The notes under the pieces are model-generated. The model was not told the origin of the DNA. It was given only the letters and a program-made list of their open reading frames with translations, and did not search any database. A DNA stretch of 64,000 nucleotides from Streptomyces sp. 6-11-2 (GTDB taxonomy: Bacteria; Actinomycetota; Actinomycetes; Streptomycetales; Streptomycetaceae), in NCBI RefSeq assembly GCF_006540305.1, contig NZ_BJOR01000001.1, forward strand, positions 1,054,001-1,118,000, written 5' to 3'. Each line of letters begins with the position of its first letter. Within the stretch, counting starts at the first letter, position 1. The translations under genes and the position numbers were made by a program. This document shows, one piece after another, positions 24,807-33,081 of the stretch.

Positions 24807-27573
24807 GCGGAGCAGGCACGGGGAGCGGCGGAAGGCGGTCCTCTTCCTCCCGTCGGCCACCGCCGCCGGCGGGGACGCCGGCGGTGGGGACGCCGGCGGT
24901 GGGTCGTATGGGTCGTACCACGAACCGGAGGAGGCGCTGAGGGAGGCGCTGACCGCCGCGGCCGAGGCGGACCTGCTCCCGGTTTCTCCGCCGACCCGCT
25001 CGGCGGAGGAGGCCGACGCGCTCCTCGCCCGGCACCCGGACGCGGTGCTCCTGATCCACCCCGGCGGTCGTATCCCGCGCGACGCGCGCCCCCGGCCGGG
25101 CGGCGCGCTGTGGCAACTCCTGCGCTGTGGAGCAGGACTTCGGCTGTGCGAACCGGCCACGGTGGCGGAGGCCTCTTTACCGGAAGGCGCGTTGCGCCCG
25201 GAGGGGGCCTCTCGCGTGGAGGGTGCCTCGTCGGCGGCGGGGGCGTCGTCCTCGGAGGAGTCGTCGCTCCCACCGGGTGCCCCGCTTCCGGGCGGCCCGG
25301 CCGCGCCGGGGCCCATGGGCCCGGACGACGAGGACCGGCTGGCGCTGCTGGTGGTGGAGCTGCCCCGGGAGGGGGCTCCGGCCGCGGCCGGGCGGGCGGT
25401 ACGCGCCGAGCGTGCGCCGCTGTGCCGGGACTTCGCGGCCCGCATCGGACTGCCGGCCGGGCCGGTGCTCGCGGAGAGCGCCGAGGACTGGGCGGTGGAG
25501 CTGCACAGGGCCGTGCGCCGGAACCTGACACTGACGGCGGTCGTGCACCCCGGGATCGTCCCGCCCGCCCCGGACGGCCCGGACGCCCTGTTGTGGGGAT
25601 GGCTGCGGGCGGGTCACGAGATCCGGTCGGCGTTCGCCCCGCTCGACGGGCGGTTCTCCCTGCGGCGGTCGGGGGCGACGTCCTACCGGGAACTCGGCAG
25701 CACCTACCTCGGCCGTCTGAGCGCTCCGCCTCCGGACGCGGACGAGGCCGACCGGCTCTTCCCCGCCTCCCTCGACAGGGAGATCCGAGCACCCGGGCAG
25801 CACGCCGCGCAACCTCCGCCGGGCTCCCACGAGCCCACCGGGCCACCGCCGTCCGGCGAGGACCACACGTTCGTCCACCATCCCGGCCCCTTCCAGACGG
25901 GCCCCGAATCGGCGGCGGCCAATGTTCTCGGTACCGCCGCGCAACGGCGCACCATCAGCCATGACGCCCAGCCGGCCGGCCGTCGCCCGCCCCTGTTCCG
26001 CCGCACCGGCCGGCCCCTCCCCCACGACGGACTCTTCATCCGCCGCAACAGCGCCTTCGGCACCCGTTCCCCCCTCGGCGTGCGGGATCTCATCGAGCAG
26101 GGCGTGATCATCGGGCAGGAGCAGATCCGGTTCGACGACTTCGTGGCGGCCCGCACCGAGCAGGTGCCCGGTCCCCCGCCCGGCCGGGCCGTCGGCGTCA
26201 GCCACGGGCTGGCGGCCGCGCAGGGCGAGTTCAGGGCCGACGAGGCGACGACCCACTTCCTGGAGATCACCCTCAAGGCGGGCGAGGCACCCCCGGAGGA
26301 CGCCCCCGCCGAGCCGCTTCCGGTGAACTTCGTCTTCGTCGTGGACACCAGCGGCTCGATGCACGGCGAGAAGCTCGACTGCGTCAAGGCGGCCCTGCAG
26401 ACCCTCTACGACCGACTGCGGCCGACGGACTGCCTGGGCGTCATCACCTTCGAGCACCACGTCCGCACGGTGCTGCCCGCCACCGCCAAGCGGGAGCTGC
26501 CGCGCGAGCGCTTCGCCCAGGTGGTGGCCGGGCTGAGAGCCGGCGGCGGCACGGACATCAACCTCGGTGTGCAGTACGGCATCGACGAGATCGGCCGGAA
26601 CGCCCTCGGCGGGCGCACGGTCAACTGCCTGTACCTCTTCTCCGACGGCGGCCCGACCTCCGGCGAACGGGACTGGGTCCGGATCCGCACGAACATCGCG
26701 GCCAAGCTCCGCGGCGACCTCACCGTGTCGTGCTTCGGCTTCGGCTCCGACGCCCGGATGCCCGAACTGGCGGCGCTGGCCGGGCTGGCCGGCGGTCACG
26801 CGACGTTCGTCACCCGTCCCGAGCAGGTGGGCACGGACCTGCTCGCCGACCTCAAGCGGCGCGACCATCTGGCCGCCATCGACATCCAGCTCCGCCTCGA
26901 CATCGCCCCGGACGTGGAGATCCGCCACCTGTACGGCCACGACCTGATCACCGACCCGCGCGCCCGGGCGGCGGTGCTGCGGGAGGCGGCCCAGGCGGCC
27001 GAGCGCGCACGGCAGGACTACGGCGCCGAGGCCCTCCCGGACCTCATCGCCGAAGAGACCGGCATCCGCATCTTCGCGCCCGACCTCGCGTTCGGGGAGA
27101 CGTACTGGATCGTCCTCGAACTGACCGTGCCGCCGGGCCGCGAGCCGCACCCCCTGGGCACCGGGGCCGTGCAGTACGTCGACACCGTCACGCGCGAGGG
27201 ACACCGGCACGAACTCGGGCTGGCCGCGGACCTCACCCTCACCGAGGAGACCGTGGCCGTGCACGCGATGGGCCTGTGGACCAGCGAGGTCACCTTCCAC
27301 GCGCTGGACGACCTGTACGACCGCGACCGCGACGCGGCGACGAAGCGCCTGAAACAGCACATCCAGGTGCTGCGGGCCGCGCACAGCCGGCTGCCGGCAC
27401 GGGAGTTCCGCGACGACCAGGTCACCCTCCAGAAGCTGATCACGCTGACCGGCTCGCTGGACACGGTGGTGTCGTTCAGCGACCAGCCGCACGGACCGGG
27501 CGGCATGGCGCCCGCGGTCATGATGATGAGCGACTTCGGCCGGGTCCGCTCGGGCTTCTGGCCGCACCACTGA
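24796..27573 (+). CDS. VWA-domain protein, YfbK-like
   Basis: 925-aa protein. Residues 1-300 are a low-similarity region with a Gly-rich patch (GGDAGGGDAGGG) and a Pro/Ser linker near 335-400. From about 425 it follows the YfbK pattern: a helical pre-domain (VRDLIEQGVIIGQEQIRFDDF) and then a von Willebrand A domain of about 505-690. The MIDAS motif is Asp517-T-S-G-Ser521 in FVFVVDTSGSMHGEKL, with the threonine/aspartate loop in GGGTDINLGV. The C-terminal region ends FRDDQVTLQKLITLTGSLDT. VWA domains bind Mg2+-dependent protein partners. The ATG at 24796 has GGAGG upstream and overlaps the TPR gene by 11 bases. No signal peptide or membrane helix is seen, so it likely acts in the cytoplasm next to its membrane partner. 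Confidence 0.78.
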   Translation: MRSERSRHGERRKAVLFLPSATAAGGDAGGGDAGGGSYGSYHEPEEALREALTAAAEADLLPVSPPTRSAEEADALLARHPDAVLLIHPGGRIPRDARPRPGGALWQLLRCGAGLRLCEPATVAEASLPEGALRPEGASRVEGASSAAGASSSEESSLPPGAPLPGGPAAPGPMGPDDEDRLALLVVELPREGAPAAAGRAVRAERAPLCRDFAARIGLPAGPVLAESAEDWAVELHRAVRRNLTLTAVVHPGIVPPAPDGPDALLWGWLRAGHEIRSAFAPLDGRFSLRRSGATSYRELGSTYLGRLSAPPPDADEADRLFPASLDREIRAPGQHAAQPPPGSHEPTGPPPSGEDHTFVHHPGPFQTGPESAAANVLGTAAQRRTISHDAQPAGRRPPLFRRTGRPLPHDGLFIRRNSAFGTRSPLGVRDLIEQGVIIGQEQIRFDDFVAARTEQVPGPPPGRAVGVSHGLAAAQGEFRADEATTHFLEITLKAGEAPPEDAPAEPLPVNFVFVVDTSGSMHGEKLDCVKAALQTLYDRLRPTDCLGVITFEHHVRTVLPATAKRELPRERFAQVVAGLRAGGGTDINLGVQYGIDEIGRNALGGRTVNCLYLFSDGGPTSGERDWVRIRTNIAAKLRGDLTVSCFGFGSDARMPELAALAGLAGGHATFVTRPEQVGTDLLADLKRRDHLAAIDIQLRLDIAPDVEIRHLYGHDLITDPRARAAVLREAAQAAERARQDYGAEALPDLIAEETGIRIFAPDLAFGETYWIVLELTVPPGREPHPLGTGAVQYVDTVTREGHRHELGLAADLTLTEETVAVHAMGLWTSEVTFHALDDLYDRDRDAATKRLKQHIQVLRAAHSRLPAREFRDDQVTLQKLITLTGSLDTVVSFSDQPHGPGGMAPAVMMMSDFGRVRSGFWPHH

Positions 27574-27589
27574 CCGGCGGCACCGGGGG

Positions 27590-29662
27590 TCAGGCGGCCC
27601 GTTCCTCCGGTTCCGCGGTGAGCGGCGCCCCGGTCCCGGCGGCCTCGTGCAGCCAGCGCCGCAGCACGCGGTGGACATGCTCGGCGCCGACGAGGTCCTC
27701 GCCCTCCCGGACCGGCGGGGAGCAGTCGAGCGGCGACAGCAGGAACGGGCGACCCTGCGCGCCGCCGAGGCCGCCGTGGGAACCGATCTGCTCCTCGAAG
27801 GCGAGGACCTCTCCGTCGGCCGGGTCGTGGCTGGAGTTGACCATGATGTCGGCGGTGTGCGGGAAGGAGTGGGTGCGGCGTACGGCGTCGGCGGCACCGG
27901 GACCGAAGAGCGCCAGCGGGCCGGGGTCGGTGTCGAGTTCGGCCAGCGGTATCCGTACGCCGCGCGCGCCGAGCACGACACCGCCGTGCTCCTCGCTGCG
28001 CACGAGCAGGAAGCCGACGCCCGGGTGGTCGGCGAGCGTGGACAGCAGCGCGGGGTGGCGGGCGTCGATCTCCTCCTGGCTCATGCGGTGCGGCACGTCC
28101 GGGAAGGAGACCAGGCCGAGGTTGCCGGAGGCCAGCACGACGGGCTCCGAGCGGCGGGAGGGGCGCCGGTCCTCACCGCTCTCCTCGACCGGGCGGCCGA
28201 GCGCAGCCCGTACGGCGGCCCGCGCCTCGGCGCCACTGCGCGTCCTTCCCGCCCGGCGCGGCACGGGCAGGCCGCAGCCGGCCCGGACCAGGTCGCCCAG
28301 GGTCAGACCGTAGCGGGAGCGGAAGGTCTCGCCGGGGCTCTGTCCGTGGTCGGACAGGAGGACGAACCGGTACGGGCGCGGGGCGTGCTCGGCGACCTTC
28401 TCGATCAGCGCCAGCGAGCGGTCCAGACGCCGCAGCACCTGCGCCACGTCACGGCTGTGCGGCCCGGAGTGGTGGGCCACCTCGTCGTACGCCACCAGGT
28501 CGGCGTAGACGGCGGTGCGCCCGGCGAGCAGGTCGCCCATCACCGCGGCCACGACGACGTCCCGTTCGACGACCGTCGCGAAGGCGCGGATCAGCGGGTA
28601 CAGGCCGCCGCGCGAGACACGCGGGCGCTCCTCGCGGAGCCGGGCGCGCAGGGACTGGCCGATCTCGCGGCCGGCGTCGGCGACGAAGGACAGGAAGGTG
28701 CGGACGGCGTTGGCGGGGTCGGAGAAGTAGGCGAAGTAGCCCGCGCGGGAGCGGCTGGCGCGGTCGCGGCGGGCCGCGACCGACAGGACGAGCGCGAGTT
28801 CGCCCGCGCCGCCGCCGAAGAGGTTGCCGCGGCTGGCCCCGTCGGCGGTGAGCAGCCCGCCGTCACCGGTGCGCCGTACGGCGCGGCGCTGGAGTTCGAC
28901 GGCGCTGCTCGGGCGGTTGCAGACCATCACCTCTCCGGTGTCCTTCTCGTACCAGCGGAAGGCGGGGACGTCGTGGTTGGTTCCGTGCAGGATGCCGAGC
29001 TGGCTGGCGCCGGTCTGGCTGGACCAGTCGGTGCGCCAGGGGGTGAGCCGGTGGGTGGCCTGCCCCTCGTCGGCGCCGAGCCATCGGGCGACGGTCGGCA
29101 TCAGACCCTCGTCCACCGCGTCCCGCAGCACGTCGTGACCGACGCCGTCGAGTTGGACGACGACGGTGCCGGGGGTCGACGAGCAGGGTGCCAGCCGTCT
29201 GCGGCGGCGGTCGGCGAGCCGGTGGAGCCGGCGCCGGTAGGCGTCGTCGTCGCGCACGGCGAGGGCTGCGCCGGTGGCGGAGGCGACCGCGGACATCACC
29301 GCGGCCACGATGACGGCGGTCTCGGGGGCCGCCTCGGCCTGGCCGGAGGGGGTGATGCGCAGGGCCAGCAGGAGCAGTGAGCCGTTGAGGAAGAACACCA
29401 GCAGCCCGAGGACCAGCGCGGGCACGAGCAGCAGCAGCCGGACGAGCAGCGGCCACACCACGGCGGACAGCACACCGAAGGCTCCCGCGCCGAGCGCGGC
29501 GGTCACGGCGACGGTGGTGGCGCTGTCGCCGTCGGGCGACTGCAACCGGAAGTCCGGCAGGATCCCGGCGAGCACGAGCAGGGTGACCGTGGAGACGGCC
29601 CACACCGCGACACTGCGCCCGACCTGACTGGCGACCCGCCGCCACCGCCGCCCGCCACCCAT
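27590..29662 (-). CDS. Phage-holin-4-like membrane domain fused to a phosphodiesterase
   Basis: 690-aa two-domain membrane protein. Residues about 10-130 contain four hydrophobic helices in the style of the phage holin 4_2 (PF04020) family (VWAVSTVTLLVLAGILPDFRL; VVWPLLVRLLLLVPALVLGLLVFFLNG). From about 170 an alkaline-phosphatase-superfamily type phosphodiesterase/nucleotide pyrophosphatase domain begins: VVVQLDGVGHDVLRDAVDEG for the first metal site, DWSSQTGASQLGILHG around the nucleophile (likely in the SSQTGA turn), YDEVAHHSGPHS and LLSDHGQSPG for the second. The substrate may be a membrane or wall phosphodiester. The ATG at 29662 has GGAGG upstream; an in-frame ATG at 29737 is less well supported. 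It converges on the VWA gene, with 16 bases between stops. Confidence 0.8.
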   Translation of the reverse strand: MGGGRRWRRVASQVGRSVAVWAVSTVTLLVLAGILPDFRLQSPDGDSATTVAVTAALGAGAFGVLSAVVWPLLVRLLLLVPALVLGLLVFFLNGSLLLLALRITPSGQAEAAPETAVIVAAVMSAVASATGAALAVRDDDAYRRRLHRLADRRRRRLAPCSSTPGTVVVQLDGVGHDVLRDAVDEGLMPTVARWLGADEGQATHRLTPWRTDWSSQTGASQLGILHGTNHDVPAFRWYEKDTGEVMVCNRPSSAVELQRRAVRRTGDGGLLTADGASRGNLFGGGAGELALVLSVAARRDRASRSRAGYFAYFSDPANAVRTFLSFVADAGREIGQSLRARLREERPRVSRGGLYPLIRAFATVVERDVVVAAVMGDLLAGRTAVYADLVAYDEVAHHSGPHSRDVAQVLRRLDRSLALIEKVAEHAPRPYRFVLLSDHGQSPGETFRSRYGLTLGDLVRAGCGLPVPRRAGRTRSGAEARAAVRAALGRPVEESGEDRRPSRRSEPVVLASGNLGLVSFPDVPHRMSQEEIDARHPALLSTLADHPGVGFLLVRSEEHGGVVLGARGVRIPLAELDTDPGPLALFGPGAADAVRRTHSFPHTADIMVNSSHDPADGEVLAFEEQIGSHGGLGGAQGRPFLLSPLDCSPPVREGEDLVGAEHVHRVLRRWLHEAAGTGAPLTAEPEERAA

Positions 29663-30039
29663 GCCGGCACATCCTCCGTTCCCGCCCCCGCCCCGCGCCT
29701 CCACGCGGACCGACTCCAGCTTGTCATACACCCCCATAAACCCCCGTGACCTGCGGTAACACCCATCAGCACGCACCCGCCGCCGGCGTTCGCCGACGCA
29801 CCCACCCTCGGCCCCGCCACGCCGACGGCGCCGAGCGGTCGGACGCGCCGGATCCCGGCCCGCCGGAGCCGGCCACTCCCCCTTTCGCCGCCCTGGCCCG
29901 CCGCCGCACGACCGCCCCGCTCGCACGACCGCCCCGCTCACAGCACCGGCGTACGACGGAGCCGACCGGCTGGTGCGCGGCGATCGGCCCGTGCGGCCGG
30001 GCCGTCGTCGGTGGAGGGTGGGGGGCCGGGGGGGCTTGG
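29663..30039. other. Gene-free interval
   Basis: About 377 bases between two minus-strand genes. No frame here has Streptomyces-like codon bias or a recognisable product. The part nearest 29700-29760 holds G-rich TTTATGGGGGTGTATGAC (minus strand) that may be part of the promoter of the holin/phosphodiesterase gene. Nothing else could be supported. Confidence 0.4.
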
Positions 30040-30477
30040 TCAGCGGCCGTCGTAGCCGGCGGTCGGCATGGAGAGGCGGCGGTGCACGTGGGCCTTCATC
30101 TGCGCGTCGTACGCCGGCTCGGCCTGGCCCACCGTCTCCACCCGGACCCCGCGTCGCGCGCACTCCGCGGTGAACTCCTCCACGGAGGACAGCGCCCGCT
30201 CCAGCACCCGCCGGCTGGGCGCGACGAACAGGTCCACGCCCGGGCGCACTCCCTCCCACAGGGCGCAGTGGTCGGCCCGCAGCCCCCGGACGAGCAGTTC
30301 CCGCGCGATCACGTAGCCGCGCTCGGCCGCCCAGCGGGCGCACATCGCGTGCTGGCTGCGCGAGTCCACCAGGAAGGGGTCGTCGTTCAGCTCCTCCAGG
30401 GGTGTCAGGCTCGCGATCGCCGTGACGCGGACGGCCGCCGGAGCGCCCCCGCCGAGGGCATCCCGCACTTCTCCCAT
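30040..30477 (-). CDS. Small protein resembling a degenerate resolvase N-terminal domain
   Basis: 145-aa protein with no certain family. Its layout follows the N-terminal catalytic domain of serine recombinases: a first strand (VTAIASL), a Q-containing helix (DSRSQHAMCARWAAERGYVIARELLV, compare SxxxQ..C..WA...GY in resolvases), a central strand (GVDLFVAPSRRVLERALSSVEEFTAECARRGVRVETV, compare the DRLxR-helix-GV block). The Arg normally two residues before the catalytic Ser is absent and no DNA-binding domain follows. It may be a domesticated recombinase fold or only a chance likeness. The ATG at 30477 faces an 85-bp gap to the divergent metallo-hydrolase. Confidence 0.55.
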   Translation of the reverse strand: MGEVRDALGGGAPAAVRVTAIASLTPLEELNDDPFLVDSRSQHAMCARWAAERGYVIARELLVRGLRADHCALWEGVRPGVDLFVAPSRRVLERALSSVEEFTAECARRGVRVETVGQAEPAYDAQMKAHVHRRLSMPTAGYDGR

Positions 30478-30562
30478 GGCGTCCCCCTCACCTCCGGGTT
30501 TCCGCCGCCGACCCTACTCCTGCCCGTAGGCTCAGGGGGAGTCGCACGAAGGAGGCAAAGGA

Positions 30563-31336
30563 GTGCCGGTGGAGATCACCTGGTGGGGTCACGCCACCTG
30601 CACGGTCGAGGACTCGGACGTCCGCGTGCTGACCGATCCCCTGTTCGCCCGCCGGCTCGCGCACCTGCGCCGCCGCCGCGGCGCGCCGCCGCCGCCCACC
30701 GCCTGGCACGCGGACGTGGCCCTGATCTCCCATCTGCACGCCGACCATCTGCACGTACCCTCGCTGGCCCGGCTGGAGCCGGGCACGCGCCTGCTGGTAC
30801 CCCGGGGCGCACTCGGGGCGGTCGCGGGTCTGCGCCGGCTCGCCCACCTGCGGATCACCGAGGTGACGCCCGGTGACCGGGTCGAGGTCGGCGGTGTCGT
30901 CGTACGGGCGGTGCCGGCCCGGCACGACGGGCGGCGGCTGCCGGTCGGGCGGCACCGCTCGCCGGCGCTCGGCTACGTCGTCGAGGGCGAGGCGCGGACG
31001 TACTTCGCCGGGGACACCGGCCTGTTCGAGACGATGGCCGAGGAGGTCGGCCCGGTCGACGCGGCGCTGCTGCCGGTGGGCGGCTGGGGACCGTACCTCG
31101 GCGCGGGGCATCTGGACGCGGGACGGGCGGCGCAGGCGCTGGCCCGGCTGGCGCCGGGGAGCGCAGTGCCGGTGCACTACGGCACGTACTGGCCGATCGG
31201 GATGGACGCCGTGCGCCCCCATGAGTTTCATGCGCCGGGTGACGAATTCGCGCGCCTCGCCGCCGAGCGTGCGCCGGGGGTCGCGGTGCACCGGCTCGGG
31301 CACGGGGAGAGCGTGCGCCTGGAGGGCGCCCGGTGA
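30563..31336 (+). CDS. Metallo-beta-lactamase-fold hydrolase (UlaG-like)
   Basis: 257-aa cytoplasmic MBL-fold protein (PF12706/13483 type). The metal-binding motif HLHADH is at residues 57-62. Further ligands are in VPARHDGR, FAGDTGLFETM (Asp of motif 4) and VPVHYGTYWPIG. WWGHATCTVEDSDVRVLTDP is the typical N-terminal strand for UlaG-type Mn/Zn hydrolases. The substrate is unknown. The GTG at 30563 has AAGGAGGCAAAGGA upstream; TAGGCT at 30527 is a possible -10 box. The gene ends with a 4-base GTGA overlap with the DedA-like gene, so the two are co-translated. Confidence 0.87.
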   Translation: MPVEITWWGHATCTVEDSDVRVLTDPLFARRLAHLRRRRGAPPPPTAWHADVALISHLHADHLHVPSLARLEPGTRLLVPRGALGAVAGLRRLAHLRITEVTPGDRVEVGGVVVRAVPARHDGRRLPVGRHRSPALGYVVEGEARTYFAGDTGLFETMAEEVGPVDAALLPVGGWGPYLGAGHLDAGRAAQALARLAPGSAVPVHYGTYWPIGMDAVRPHEFHAPGDEFARLAAERAPGVAVHRLGHGESVRLEGAR

Positions 31337-31974
31337 TACGGATCGCCGCCGCCGTGACCTCGGTGGTGCCGCCGGAGTCCACCCAGCAGGCGCTCGGGTA
31401 TCCCTCACTGTTCCTCCTGGTGCTGATCGGGGCGCTGGTGCCGGTGGTGCCGACGGGCGCGCTGGTCAGTTCGGCGGCGGTGGTCGCCCTGCACCAGACG
31501 GCGCCGTTCTCGCTGGCGCTGGTGTTCCTGACGGCGTCGCTGGCCGCGTTCCTCGGGGACGCGGCGCTGTACTGGCTGGGGCGGCGCGGGCTGGGGTCGA
31601 GGAACGGATCGCGCTGGCTGGAGGCGATCCGCACGCGCGCCCCGGAGGACCGGCTGGCGCAGGCGCAGCGCAAGCTGACCGAGCACGGGGTCGCGGTGCT
31701 GGTCCTGTCCCGTCTCGTCCCGGCGGGCCGCATACCGGTGATGCTGGCCTGCCTGCTGGCGAAGTGGCCGCTGCGCCGCTTCTCCCGCGGCAACCTCCCC
31801 GCGTGCCTGGCCTGGGCGGTGACGTACCAGCTGATCGGCATCCTCGGCGGCTCCCTGTTCGCGGAGCCCTGGGAAGGCGTGGTCAGCGCGATCGCGGTGA
31901 CCGTCCTGCTGGGCGCCGCACCCTCCGTCTGGCGGCGCCTGCGCCGGCTGATCCCGGTCCACCGCTCGCACTGA
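31333..31974 (+). CDS. DedA/VTT-family membrane protein
   Basis: 213-aa protein with about five transmembrane helices. The VTT (SNARE-associated) domain is seen in VPVVPTGALVSSAAVVALHQ, FLGDAALYWLGRRGLGSRNGSRWLE and VLVLSRLVPAGRIPVMLACLLAKWPLRRFSRGN; the Arg in SRLVPAGR and the G-Y/R-x-G pattern are typical. DedA proteins move lipids (undecaprenyl phosphate or phospholipids) across the membrane and support pH and voltage homeostasis. The GTG start overlaps the stop of the MBL-fold gene. The charged C-terminus RRLRRLIPVHRSH is likely cytoplasmic. Confidence 0.85.
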   Translation: MIRIAAAVTSVVPPESTQQALGYPSLFLLVLIGALVPVVPTGALVSSAAVVALHQTAPFSLALVFLTASLAAFLGDAALYWLGRRGLGSRNGSRWLEAIRTRAPEDRLAQAQRKLTEHGVAVLVLSRLVPAGRIPVMLACLLAKWPLRRFSRGNLPACLAWAVTYQLIGILGGSLFAEPWEGVVSAIAVTVLLGAAPSVWRRLRRLIPVHRSH

Positions 31975-32010
31975 CCTCGGCAGGGGCGGCGAGCCGCTCC
32001 CGCCCCGCCG

Positions 32011-33081
32011 CTACTCCAGGACCCGGGAGGCGCCCACCGGCAGGTCCCACAGCCGTTCCCGGGGAAGGCCGGCCTCCTGCCAGGCTCTGCGGACCCGGGT
32101 CAGGGGTTCCAGGAGGGGTTCGGCGGAGAGGACGAAGGTGCCCCAGTGCATGGGCGCCATGTGCCGGGCGCCGAGGTCCTGCACGGCCTGGACGGCTTCC
32201 TCCGGGTCGCAGTGGACGTCGCTGAGCCACCAGCGGGGGTCGTAGGCGCCGATGGGGAGCAGGGCCAGGTCGATGCCGGGGTAGCGGCGGCCGATGCGGG
32301 AGAACCAGTGGCCGTAGCCCGTGTCGCCGGCGAAGTACACGCGCTGCCCCTCGGGGTCGGTGAGCACCCAGCCGCCCCACAGACTGCGGCAGGTGTCGGT
32401 GAGGGTGCGCTTGGACCAGTGGTGGGCGGGGACGAAGTCGACGCGGACTCCGGACAGTTCGGCCGCCTCCCACCAGTCCAGTTCGGTGACGCTGGTGAAC
32501 CGGCGCCGCTGGAACCAGCGGCCGAGTCCGGCCGGCACGAACACCAGGGTGTCGCGCGGGAGTCGGCGCAGGGTGGGCGCGTCCAGATGGTCGTAGTGGT
32601 TGTGGCTGACGACGACCGCGTCGACGGGCGGCAGCGCCTCCCAGGCCACGCCGACGGGCGTGACCCGGGCCGGGGTGCCGATGATGCGGCGGGACCACAC
32701 CGGGTCGGTCAGCACGGTGAGCCCGCCGATCCGGATCACCCAGCTCGCGTGCCCCGCCCAGGTGACGGCGACGGTACGGGTGTCCACGCGGGGCAGCTCG
32801 GCGGGCCGGTACGGCAGCAGCGGGATGTCGGCGAGGGCCTCCTTGTCCGGCCGCAGGGCGCCCTCTCGGGCGAACCGGGCGAAGGCCTTCAGGTCGGGCA
32901 GCGGGGCGGTGAGCCGGTCGTGGAAGGCGCGCGGCCACACCCGCCGCTCCCCCAGCCGCCGGGGTTCGGCCAGCGGCGGGAACGGGGCGGGCGGGGAGGT
33001 CAGGAGGGACGGGACCGCGGGATCGTCGGTCTCCTGGGTGGTGGTGCTCGTGGACGTGGACGACTCGGACTGCTGCGTCAT
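32011..33081 (-). CDS. MBL-fold metallo-hydrolase (NAPE-PLD-like)
   Basis: 356-aa metallo-beta-lactamase-fold protein. Residues 1-25 are a Ser/Thr-rich tail with no signal features. The N-terminal segment (PLAEPRRLGERRVWPRAFHDRLTAPLP) and the fold TVAVTWAGHASWVIRIGGLTVLTDPVWSRR are like NAPE-PLD and its bacterial relatives. Motif HNHYDHLD is followed by FVPAHHWSKRT, YFAGDTGYGHWF and MAPMHWGTF. The substrate could be a phospholipid or another phosphodiester; unproven. The start is the ATG at 33081, in a 4-base ATGA overlap with the upstream aminotransferase-like gene; the GGGAG 8 bases upstream supports it over an ATG at 33096. Confidence 0.86.
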   Translation of the reverse strand: MTQQSESSTSTSTTTQETDDPAVPSLLTSPPAPFPPLAEPRRLGERRVWPRAFHDRLTAPLPDLKAFARFAREGALRPDKEALADIPLLPYRPAELPRVDTRTVAVTWAGHASWVIRIGGLTVLTDPVWSRRIIGTPARVTPVGVAWEALPPVDAVVVSHNHYDHLDAPTLRRLPRDTLVFVPAGLGRWFQRRRFTSVTELDWWEAAELSGVRVDFVPAHHWSKRTLTDTCRSLWGGWVLTDPEGQRVYFAGDTGYGHWFSRIGRRYPGIDLALLPIGAYDPRWWLSDVHCDPEEAVQAVQDLGARHMAPMHWGTFVLSAEPLLEPLTRVRRAWQEAGLPRERLWDLPVGASRVLE

